DNA from: JBILCM01 sp044353165
GTDB taxonomy: Bacteria; Bacillota; Bacilli; Paenibacillales; YIM-B00363
Assembly: GCA_044353165.1 (NCBI GenBank)
Contig: JBILCM010000056.1
Coordinates: 1 to 14,865, forward strand
DNA length: 14,865 nucleotides
Direction: 5' to 3'
The notes beneath the pieces were generated by a model, which was not told the DNA's origin, made no database searches, and was given only the letters and a program-made list of their open reading frames with translations. A program made the translations under genes and the position numbers. Below, in pieces: positions 7,218 through 14,276 of this stretch. Each line of letters begins with the position of its first letter. Position 1 is the stretch's first letter.

Positions 7218-8612
7218 ATGGGAAAAAAACCAAACATCGTGTTTATTATCACGGACCAACAACATGCGGGGATGTTGAGCTGTACCGGGAACTCCCATGT
7301 ATCAACACCCCATCTAGATCGCTTGGCTGCTGAAGGGATACGATTTGAGAAAGCATACTGTACGAATCCGGTGTGCACCCCTTCCCGATTTTCGATGATG
7401 ACCGGGGTTTATCCTAGTCGAATCGGCATGGAAACTGTCGAAGATATGGATAAGAACGTTCCTCCGCAAGTTTTAGAACATGCATTAGGGAACGTATTTA
7501 AGAATGCAGGCTACCGCACGCTATATGGGGGTAAAATTCACCTTCCTGGACCTGAAGGGTCCCAAGAAGAAGTTCAAAGTTATGGTTTTGAGTACATTAC
7601 AGATGATGCACGTCAAGGATTGGCGAACGCATGTGCCAAGTTTATTCGCGAAACCGATGATCAACCTTTTCTCCTCGTCGCTTCGTTCATTAACCCCCAT
7701 GATATTTGTTACATGGCCATCAATGATTATCTGGAAAAAAAGGGGAAAGATCCGATTGGCGGCGACGCTTGGGCTTATTTGAAAGAAGCGCTTCGCTTAC
7801 CTGAGGGTATGGATCGCGCTGAGTTTGTGGAGAAGTATTGCCCGCCGCTACCTGCAAATTTTGAGATTCCTCAGCAGGAGATCAGCGCCTTTATGGCAGA
7901 GAAACCTGAATTCATGCATGTGGCAAGACAACAATGGACAGAGCACGATTGGCGGCTTCATCGCTATGCTTACGCAAGGCTTACAGAGGTTGTAGATGGC
8001 GAGATTGGCATCATTCTTGATGCGATTGCACAATCAGGACAAGGACAAGACACGATCATCTGTTTTACTTCAGACCACGGTGAACAAGACGGTGCTCATC
8101 GCCTCGAACACAAGGCTTTTCTTTATGAGGAGTCGGTGCGTGTGCCTTTTATCATGCAAGGACGTGATGTTGTTCGAGGCGTCGTAGATAATGATCATCT
8201 TGTTGTAACAGGAATCGATATTTTGAAGACGTTGTGTGATGCTTCAGGTGTTCCTGTTCCAACCGGATTAGAAGGCATGAGTGTATGGCCACTCGCTACA
8301 GGTGAGACAGTCCATACGTGGCGAGATCATCTTATTGTCGAGAATCACATGGCTAGACTGGTGCATATGGGGCAATGGAAATACATGGTCGGGCGTGACG
8401 AACGCCATACCGATGAAGAATGTCTGCATTGCCGAATATACACCAATGACTACAACAATCATTACAGAGAAATGTTATTCGATATTGTGAATGATCCAGG
8501 GGAGATGTTCAATAGGGTCGATGATCCCGCTGCACACCGTTTCCTCGAAAAAGGCAGAGAACGGATTCGAAACCGAAGTCATGTGATGGGTGAGCATCAC
8601 TATCAGATGTAA
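7218..8612 (+). CDS. Sulfatase, Cys type (CTPSR), cytoplasmic
   Basis: Formylglycine-dependent sulfatase of 464 residues. The activation motif is C53-T-P-S-R57 followed by MTG, so C53 would be converted to formylglycine. Other active-site elements are D13-Q14 (ITDQQH), G105-K106 with H108 (GGKIH), NPHD with H161, and SDHG with D286-H287 plus H294 and K299. No signal peptide or membrane segment is present, so it acts in the cytoplasm on imported substrate. The C-terminal subdomain contains a Cys/His cluster (H397, C402, C405, H415) not typical of the family. The RBS AGGAG (7202-7206) is 11 bases upstream; an ATG at 7211 is out of frame. It is the first of three consecutive sulfatases. Phosphonate monoester hydrolases share the fold and cannot be fully excluded; which ester position is cleaved is unknown. 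Confidence 0.93.
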   Translation: MGKKPNIVFIITDQQHAGMLSCTGNSHVSTPHLDRLAAEGIRFEKAYCTNPVCTPSRFSMMTGVYPSRIGMETVEDMDKNVPPQVLEHALGNVFKNAGYRTLYGGKIHLPGPEGSQEEVQSYGFEYITDDARQGLANACAKFIRETDDQPFLLVASFINPHDICYMAINDYLEKKGKDPIGGDAWAYLKEALRLPEGMDRAEFVEKYCPPLPANFEIPQQEISAFMAEKPEFMHVARQQWTEHDWRLHRYAYARLTEVVDGEIGIILDAIAQSGQGQDTIICFTSDHGEQDGAHRLEHKAFLYEESVRVPFIMQGRDVVRGVVDNDHLVVTGIDILKTLCDASGVPVPTGLEGMSVWPLATGETVHTWRDHLIVENHMARLVHMGQWKYMVGRDERHTDEECLHCRIYTNDYNNHYREMLFDIVNDPGEMFNRVDDPAAHRFLEKGRERIRNRSHVMGEHHYQM

Positions 8613-8633
8613 CTTCACAAACAAGGAGCACAT

Positions 8634-10088
8634 ATGTCCAAACCGATGAATATGTTATTTATTTTGTCCGATTCACATCACAAAAATATGATGGGTTGTG
8701 CGGGTCATCCGTTGGTGAGAACACCTCATCTTGACCAGTTGGCAGCTCAAGGTACGCGGTTTACGAATGCTTACACAGCATGTCCCATCTGCGTACCGGC
8801 GCGCGCAAGTCTGGCTACAGGAAAATATGTTCATCAGACGGGGAATTGGGACAATGCTGCGCCTTATTGTGGCCAAGAGCCTTCTTGGGGACATCGCCTG
8901 ATCGAGCAAGGTTATCATGTCAGGTCTATCGGCAAATTGCACTATCGCAGTGCAGAAGATCATAACGGATTCTCTGAAAGTCAGATCCCTTTGCATGTTA
9001 ACCTCGGTATTGGAGATATTTATTCGCTTGTACGGGATGATATGGATGTAAGACCCCAATTAAGGAAAGAGATCCTAGCTGCAGGACCTGGGGATTCATC
9101 TTATTGTCGATACGATCGTGGGATTACGAAGGAAGCATGCCATTTCTTACGAGAACAATCTAGCGTATACGATAAACCTTGGGTGTTGTTTGTTTCACTT
9201 GTCACGCCTCATTACCCATTCACCGTTCCAGAGGAATATTATCAGATGTATCCGTTGGAAGACGTGTTGTTGCCTAAGCACCACGCCCCTTCAGAACGTT
9301 CAAATCATCCGTATTTGCATGAAATGCGAAGACATTTTCTCTATGAGGAACCGTTCGAAGAACTAGAAATTCGCAAAGCGGTTGCGGCTTATTATGGGCT
9401 TTGCAGCTTTATGGATGCTCAAGTTGGGGAATTGATGCAAACATTGCGGGATACGGGTTTGGATCAGAACACCCGTGTGATGTATGCTTCCGACCACGGA
9501 GATATGCTAGGCGAGCATGGCATGTGGTTCAAAAGTAACATGTACGAAGGTTCCGTAGGCATTCCTATGATCATGGCGGGACCGGATATACCGCAATCTA
9601 AAATCATTGAAACACCTGTTTCGTTGGTCGATTGTTTCCCTACTCTGATTGCATCTGTAGGCGCACAATTGGATGAGTCTGACGATTCATTGCCTGGAGC
9701 ATCTCTATTTTCAATTATTGAGGACGAAGAAAATCTCGAGAGAATCGTATTCAGTGAATATCATGCAGCGGGATCCATTACTGGCGCCTTCATGATTCGC
9801 AAAGGACGTTACAAATATATCGAGTATCCTGGATATGCACCGCAATTGTTCGATTTGATAGCAGATCCAGATGAATTGAATGATCTTGCAATTCATATGG
9901 CGTATGCCGAAGTATTGAAAGCATGTGCACAAGCGTTGCGTACCATCTGTGATCCTGAGGCAGTGCATCAGAAAGTGAAAGAAGACCAGAGCGAGAGATT
10001 AGCGCGGTTTGGAGGGCGTGAACAAGCAAAGTTATTCCCTCCTGGCCCCAAACTCGGTTATTCTCCTGTTCCTGAATTGTTTAAATAA
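8634..10088 (+). CDS. Sulfatase, Cys type (CVPAR), cytoplasmic
   Basis: Second sulfatase of the operon, 484 residues. The formylglycine motif is C53-V-P-A-R57 followed by ATGK, within CPICVPARASLATGK. Active-site elements include D13 (LSDSHH; the second metal position is Ser rather than the more usual Asp or Gln), G100-K101 with H103 (IGKLH), TPH with H193, SDHGD with D287-H288, H295 and K300. There is no signal peptide. It begins 21 bases after the previous gene with an AAGGAG ribosome binding site. The sequence differs clearly from the first and third sulfatases, which suggests a different linkage or sugar position rather than recent duplication. Choline sulfatase is a possible relative by motif style, but the setting gives no support for choline metabolism. 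Confidence 0.92.
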   Translation: MSKPMNMLFILSDSHHKNMMGCAGHPLVRTPHLDQLAAQGTRFTNAYTACPICVPARASLATGKYVHQTGNWDNAAPYCGQEPSWGHRLIEQGYHVRSIGKLHYRSAEDHNGFSESQIPLHVNLGIGDIYSLVRDDMDVRPQLRKEILAAGPGDSSYCRYDRGITKEACHFLREQSSVYDKPWVLFVSLVTPHYPFTVPEEYYQMYPLEDVLLPKHHAPSERSNHPYLHEMRRHFLYEEPFEELEIRKAVAAYYGLCSFMDAQVGELMQTLRDTGLDQNTRVMYASDHGDMLGEHGMWFKSNMYEGSVGIPMIMAGPDIPQSKIIETPVSLVDCFPTLIASVGAQLDESDDSLPGASLFSIIEDEENLERIVFSEYHAAGSITGAFMIRKGRYKYIEYPGYAPQLFDLIADPDELNDLAIHMAYAEVLKACAQALRTICDPEAVHQKVKEDQSERLARFGGREQAKLFPPGPKLGYSPVPELFK

Positions 10089-10133
10089 GCCCCATTCGAT
10101 TAACAACAAGAGAATTACAGCAAGGAGAAATCT

Positions 10134-11561
10134 ATGCAGCCCAATATATTGTTTATCTGCTCTGATCAACATCGATTCGACAGCCTAAGCATCAATGGGA
10201 ATCCAATTGTCAAAACGCCGAATTTGGATAAACTTGCAAGCGAAGGGTTAAATTTTCATCAAGCTTATACCCCATGTCCCGTCTGCACACCTGCACGAGC
10301 TTCTCTCATGACAGGGAAATGGTCATTCCATCATCACAATATTACCATCCCGCATTGGACAGAATCCATGCGAACGCATTTGGCAGACTTGCCTACATTC
10401 TCGAATCAACTTCGATCGAATGGATATTATTTAGGGTATGTAGGGAAGTGGCATCTGGATTTTGAGGGTATGATGATGCCTAACGATGTGGGGTTTCATG
10501 ACTACATTCCGGAGACAGCGTATGAAACTTGGCGAACGAAACAGGGGATCCCGAAATCGAATCTATCCTATCATTGGGAGATGGGACGTTCGCCTCAGGA
10601 ATTTGATCGGATCATCCGCGGTGGAACCGATGAACATATCACCATGAATGAATCGAAGCTTCACTGGGGAGCCAGTCAAGTGATCGACATCTTGAACGAA
10701 CGTGCGAAGGAAGATCAACCGTTCTTTGTACGTTGGGATCCCTCTGAACCCCATCTGACGAATGTTGTGCCAGAGCCCTATGCATCCATGTATAACCCTG
10801 AGGAAATTAAACCGTGGGGAAGTTTTGAGGAACAATTCATAGGGAAACCTTACATCCAAAGGCAACAAATCCACACGTGGGGCGTTCAAGATTGGCGTTG
10901 GGCGGATTGGGCACCGATTGTAGCCCGATATTACGGTGAAATCAGTCTGTTGGATCATGAGATCGGGCGTGTTGTTGAACATCTAGAAAAACTCGGTTTA
11001 TTGGAAAACACAATTATTATATACACTTCAGACCACGGAGATTTGTGCGGATCGCACCGGATGATGGATAAGCACTACGTCATGTACGATGACGTAGTCC
11101 GAGTTCCACTCATAGCGTATTGGTCCGGCAAAATAAAACCTGGGATACGTCAAGAGTTTGTGTCCCACGCGATTGATCTCGCATCGACAATTTGTGAATT
11201 AGCGGGTTGTGACATTCCGGATTCATTCCAAGGGCAGAGTCTCGTTCCCCTATTGTTAGGAAAATCTTATCGCGCCCGAGAGGATATCTATTGTGCGTAC
11301 CACGGCGCGCAGTTCGGATTGTACAGCCAGCGCATGGTTCGAGATCGAAAGTGGAAATATGTTTGGAACTTGACAGCAGAAGATGAATTGTACGATGTGG
11401 AGACGGATCCTTGGGAGCTGGATAACAAAGCCGGACAGGTTGAGTTTCAAGATATACTGCAATCCGAAAGAAGGAGAATGGTGGCATGGTTAGAAAAAAC
11501 GAAGGATCCACTGTATCATACGTGGACTGATTTTCAGCTGACCCACAGCAGAAAAATTTAA
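10134..11561 (+). CDS. Sulfatase, Cys type (CTPAR), cytoplasmic
   Basis: Third complete sulfatase, 475 residues. The formylglycine motif is C51-T-P-A-R55 followed by MTGK. D11-Q12-H13 (CSDQH) supplies metal ligands; GKWHL at 104-108, PSEPH with H207, and SDHGD with D300-H301, plus H308 and K313, complete the expected active site. The end has the usual sulfatase C-terminal pattern RKWKYVWN to ELYDVETDPWELDN. No signal peptide is present. It follows the second sulfatase by 45 bases with an AAGGAG site. Its TAA stop overlaps the stop of the convergent GntR-family gene. It is probably the last gene of the operon, and no terminator hairpin follows it. Confidence 0.93.
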   Translation: MQPNILFICSDQHRFDSLSINGNPIVKTPNLDKLASEGLNFHQAYTPCPVCTPARASLMTGKWSFHHHNITIPHWTESMRTHLADLPTFSNQLRSNGYYLGYVGKWHLDFEGMMMPNDVGFHDYIPETAYETWRTKQGIPKSNLSYHWEMGRSPQEFDRIIRGGTDEHITMNESKLHWGASQVIDILNERAKEDQPFFVRWDPSEPHLTNVVPEPYASMYNPEEIKPWGSFEEQFIGKPYIQRQQIHTWGVQDWRWADWAPIVARYYGEISLLDHEIGRVVEHLEKLGLLENTIIIYTSDHGDLCGSHRMMDKHYVMYDDVVRVPLIAYWSGKIKPGIRQEFVSHAIDLASTICELAGCDIPDSFQGQSLVPLLLGKSYRAREDIYCAYHGAQFGLYSQRMVRDRKWKYVWNLTAEDELYDVETDPWELDNKAGQVEFQDILQSERRRMVAWLEKTKDPLYHTWTDFQLTHSRKI

Positions 11562-12253
11562 AATACTTTATAGATGTCAATCATCTTCAGTAAATTGCTT
11601 AACGTATGTTCCAGATGTTCCTCCAGAACCTTTACTGTTTCTTCTTTATTTCCCTCCATAATGCCGGCGATGATTTTGTTATGCTCGTCGTGTGCATGTC
11701 TTAGTCTTTCGAAATCCTGAAGATAGTAGGCGCGTGCCATCTGCACGTGCCCATTCAAGTTTGTATAGGAATCAATGATTCTTCGATTTTCAGTTGCGTC
11801 TACAATGAATTTATGCAAGTTGATATCTGCGTTCATTAACTTATGACCATCATAGTTTTCTGAATTCAATGAATTCTCAACTGAGGTAAGGATGTCTTTC
11901 ATGGATTGGACGTTGTTCCTGACATTATTAAAACCGGTTTCTAATGAAAAAAGCTCAACCATCTTCCTAAATTCAAAAAGTTCAATGAGATCTTTCTTAT
12001 AGATCCCGTTGACATAAATTCCTTGTCTGGGCACGACGCGTATAAATCCTTCGGATTCCAGCATATTCAACGCATCTCGAACAGGAGTTCGGCTAATGCC
12101 CAACTTGTTAGCAATTTCTAGCGCATCGATTCGCTCGTTGGGTGTAAATTCTCTTTTCATAATCATTTGTTTCAATTTTAAATAAACGATTTCTTTCATA
12201 TCAGATCGATCTTCCATCTGAGATGAATTTAGCGAATTTAAGGCGTCACTCAT
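11558..12253 (-). CDS. GntR-family transcriptional regulator, FadR/FCD subfamily
   Basis: DNA-binding regulator of 231 residues from the ATG at 12253. The winged helix is at about 20-82, with the helix-turn-helix IANKLGISRTPVRDALNMLE, then an all-helical FCD ligand domain at about 88-220. The FCD metal or ligand residues look present: D143 and H147 (DINLH), H191 and H213. A TTG five codons upstream (12268) is also open, but a GGAG site (12263-12266) lies 9 bases before the ATG and overlaps that TTG region, so the ATG was chosen. FCD regulators usually bind sugar acids or other carboxylates and repress divergent catabolic genes. Here the divergent gene is an Ldh_2-family dehydrogenase, and the regulator probably controls it and itself (inference). 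Confidence 0.92.
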   Translation of the reverse strand: MSDALNSLNSSQMEDRSDMKEIVYLKLKQMIMKREFTPNERIDALEIANKLGISRTPVRDALNMLESEGFIRVVPRQGIYVNGIYKKDLIELFEFRKMVELFSLETGFNNVRNNVQSMKDILTSVENSLNSENYDGHKLMNADINLHKFIVDATENRRIIDSYTNLNGHVQMARAYYLQDFERLRHAHDEHNKIIAGIMEGNKEETVKVLEEHLEHTLSNLLKMIDIYKVF

Positions 12254-12296
12254 TGACAAGCACTCCAATACAGATATGAAATTAGGTTTACGTTAT

Positions 12297-12326
12297 ATGA
12301 TATGTGATATGTTCTGTTACAGTCAA
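12297..12326 (-). promoter_or_regulatory. Sigma-A-type promoter of the GntR-family gene
   Basis: On the minus strand there is a -35 box TTGACT (12321-12326), an 18-base spacer and a -10 box TATCAT (12297-12302). The -10 and spacer overlap a tandem repeat of TGATATG on the plus strand (12298-12304 and 12305-12311), a candidate operator for autoregulation. Confidence 0.55.
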
Positions 12327-12334
12327 CATCAGGG

Positions 12335-12363
12335 TTGACACCTTATTTTTTGTGATATATCAT
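12335..12363 (+). promoter_or_regulatory. Sigma-A-type promoter of the Ldh_2 dehydrogenase operon
   Basis: A perfect -35 box TTGACA (12335-12340), a 17-base spacer and a -10 box TATCAT (12358-12363, 5 of 6). This is the strongest promoter match in the window. The expected start near 12370 leaves a leader of about 40 bases. Confidence 0.75.
12351..12362. promoter_or_regulatory. Candidate operator overlapping the dehydrogenase -10 box
   Basis: TGATATATCA (12353-12362) is a perfect 10-bp palindrome covering most of the -10 box. The 8-mer TGTGATAT that begins here (12351-12358) also occurs at 12303-12310 over the divergent promoter. Position and shared sequence suggest repression by the adjacent GntR-family protein; the binding itself is inferred. 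Confidence 0.45.
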
Positions 12364-12412
12364 TTGAAATATATTATGCACTATACTTTTTATTCTAATC
12401 ATGAGAGGAAAG

Positions 12413-13432
12413 ATGATTTTGAGTATCGTCGTCTCAGCGGAACAATTAAAGCAATTGTGTATTCATAAATTTATGGCCTGTGGGGTGGGTCACGAAGATG
12501 CATCGATCGTGTCCGATGTATTGATCCATGCCAATTTGCGCGGCGTTAACTCCCACGGTGTTCTGCGTGTAGAACATTATGTTCGTAAACTGAAAGAAGG
12601 CGGAATCAAACCTACGCCGCATATCATGTTTGATCAGAAAACAAGTTCAACCGGTGTTGTGGATGGTGATGACGGTCTAGGTCACCTCGTGATGTATCGG
12701 GCGATGCAGCATGCGATCGAACTGGCTACGCATAACGGCGTTAGCGTGATTACAGCGAAGAACAGCAGTCATTGTGGAGCACTGTCTTATTTTGTGCAGA
12801 TGGCTGCTGAGCAAGGCATGATTGGGATGGCAGTCACAAACACGGACAAAATGGTTGTTCCTTTCGGCGGTAAAGCGCCTTTCTTTGGCACCAACCCTAT
12901 CGCATTCTCTTTTCCTGCACAAGAGCACGACCCTATTATTCTTGATATGGCTACGAGTTCTGTTGCCTATGGGAAAATTCTTGACGCAAGACTTAAAGGG
13001 GGGGCGATCCCCAATTCTTGGGGAGTTGACGCTGACGGACATCCTACAAGTGATCCGAATGCTGTTGTTGCCTTAACTCCATTCGGCGGACCCAAAGGGT
13101 ATGGATTAAGTCTTGTGATTGATCTCTTGTCCAGCGTATTATCTGAATCACCGTATGGTCCTCATGTACCGCCGATGTATGGGGATAATTACAGTGAGCC
13201 TAGAAAACTTGGGCACTTCCTTATGGTTATCAATCCCGCCATTTTCACACCGTTCTCCACTTTTATTCAGACCATGGATAAGTTTATTCACGAGATTCAT
13301 GAGATTGAGCCCGCCGAAGGGTTTACACGTGTGATGCTGCCTGGCGAACCTGAGGCGAACAATGAAAAACAACGGCGAATTCACGGGATTGCGTTAGAAG
13401 AAAGTTTGTATCATTATTTATCTACCAATTGA
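12413..13432 (+). CDS. Ldh_2-family (malate/L-lactate/ureidoglycolate-type) dehydrogenase
   Basis: NAD(P)-dependent 2-hydroxyacid dehydrogenase of the family that includes AllD, YiaK and the sulfolactate dehydrogenase ComC, with a different fold from classic lactate dehydrogenase. From the ATG at 12413 it has 339 residues, a normal family length. Visible family motifs are NLRGVNSHGVLR (R43, H48), KNSSHCG with the likely catalytic H120, FGGKAPFFGTNPIAFSFP, LDMATS (D178) and FGGPKGYGLSLVIDLL. An earlier in-frame ATG at 12401 has no ribosome binding site, while GAGAGG (12403-12408) precedes 12413, though only by 4 bases; a TTG at 12419 would be better spaced. Its own strong promoter and the GntR-family neighbour indicate separate, acid-responsive control. 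The substrate is probably a 2-keto or 2-hydroxy acid from the desulfated sugar (inference). Confidence 0.88.
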   Translation: MILSIVVSAEQLKQLCIHKFMACGVGHEDASIVSDVLIHANLRGVNSHGVLRVEHYVRKLKEGGIKPTPHIMFDQKTSSTGVVDGDDGLGHLVMYRAMQHAIELATHNGVSVITAKNSSHCGALSYFVQMAAEQGMIGMAVTNTDKMVVPFGGKAPFFGTNPIAFSFPAQEHDPIILDMATSSVAYGKILDARLKGGAIPNSWGVDADGHPTSDPNAVVALTPFGGPKGYGLSLVIDLLSSVLSESPYGPHVPPMYGDNYSEPRKLGHFLMVINPAIFTPFSTFIQTMDKFIHEIHEIEPAEGFTRVMLPGEPEANNEKQRRIHGIALEESLYHYLSTN

Positions 13433-13462
13433 CAGAAGAACAAATTTGCGATAAATACCTAG

Positions 13463-13469
13463 AAAGGAG
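13463..13469 (+). promoter_or_regulatory. Strong ribosome binding site without a standard start codon
   Basis: AAAGGAG is a near-perfect Shine-Dalgarno sequence. The downstream sulfatase reading frame opens after a TAA at 13474-13476, and its only possible start at normal spacing is the rare codon ATT (13480). The first ATG in frame is at 13525, 55 bases away. The site probably belonged to the intact ancestor of the truncated gene. Confidence 0.6.
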
Positions 13470-13476
13470 TTTATAA

Positions 13477-14211
13477 TTAATTACAGAAGAATACGGAAGT
13501 CCTGATCGCAGAACGTATGCGGCGATGCTAAAATCGATGGACCGTAATATTGGTAAGGTGATCAACTGTCTTGAAAAATACAATATTAGCGATAATACGA
13601 TTATAGCTTTTATTAATGATAATGGTGGTGGAGGAAATCAGACACCAAAGCACACTAGGAATACAGCGATGAATGCACCGCTACGTGGTTACAAAATGGA
13701 AATTTATGAAGGAGGCATTCGCGTACCCATGATCATCAGATGTCCGGGGAAAGTAAAGACCGGATTGGTGTATCAGAACATGGTAAGCGGTATGGATTTA
13801 TACCCGACTTTAATTTCGGCTGCAAACTTATGCGTTCCAGATCTTTATGTGATTGACGGTGTGGATCTTTTGCCATTTCTCTCAGGGGAAAACGAAGGAT
13901 TGCCTCATGACATATTATTCTGGAGAAGCAATCCATGGCTTGGTTCCCGTCATCTTCAGAAGCAACAATTTCATATGCATGACTATGCCGTTCGGCAAGG
14001 GAAATGGAAGATGGTACGGCGAGCGGTTCCTTTTGAGCATGATAATACGGATTCCTGGGAGTTATATGACCTTACGACAGATATTGGAGAGCAGCATGAT
14101 TTAGCTCCTGAACATAAAGATGGGATCGTTAAAACTTTAGAGTCAGCTTTTGAACAATGGTGTGCAAGCTTGCCTCCTCAACTTGTTTCAAGTTCGTCAA
14201 GAGACGTTTAA
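13477..14211 (+). pseudogene. Sulfatase remnant lacking the N-terminal half (no formylglycine site)
   Basis: The frame after the TAA at 13474-13476 encodes a sulfatase C-terminal half beginning TEEYGSPDRRTYAAMLKSMD, a stretch that normally lies mid-protein. From the ATG at 13525 it has 228 residues. The metal-binding NDNGG (D32, N33), the region LRGYKMEIYEGGIRVP with K57, and the C-terminal subdomain (WELYDLTTDIGEQHDLA) remain. The first 220-260 residues of a normal sulfatase are missing, including the C-x-P-S-R formylglycine motif and the N-terminal Asp metal ligands, so no sulfatase activity is expected. It is of the DNGG class, unlike the SDHG class upstream, so it is not a copy of a neighbour. 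It begins about 45 bases after the dehydrogenase stop and may be co-transcribed. The reading frame has no internal stops, so the deletion may be recent, or the region may be misassembled. Confidence 0.8.
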
Positions 14212-14235
14212 GTTCCTCGAAGTATTCGCAATATA

Positions 14236-14244
14236 TGATATAAT
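14236..14244 (+). promoter_or_regulatory. Extended -10 promoter of the TauE/SafE-family gene
   Basis: TGATATAAT contains a consensus TATAAT (14239-14244) with the TGN extension. No clear -35 box is seen at 17 bases, which is acceptable for extended -10 promoters. It starts 25 bases after the sulfatase-remnant stop and ends 32 bases before the TTG start. Its TGATATA also matches the candidate operator at the dehydrogenase promoter. Confidence 0.6.
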
Positions 14245-14276
14245 AGTAACACTAGACATCGACAGGGGTATCACCG

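Noticed and set aside
8634..10088. Naming the second sulfatase betC (choline sulfatase)
   Set aside because: The formylglycine motif alone is not specific, and no choline or betaine genes are nearby.
10563..10982. Minus-strand open frame of 139 codons inside the third sulfatase
   Set aside because: It is a shadow of the real gene with no recognisable protein features.
11110..11580. Minus-strand open frame of 156 codons opposite the end of the third sulfatase
   Set aside because: The plus-strand frame carries clear sulfatase motifs; the minus frame shows no domain, no RBS and an unlikely composition, and it overlaps the GntR-family gene end.
12401..12412. ATG at 12401 as start of the dehydrogenase
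   Set aside because: No ribosome binding site precedes it; the GAGAGG just downstream serves the ATG at 12413 (or TTG 12419) instead.
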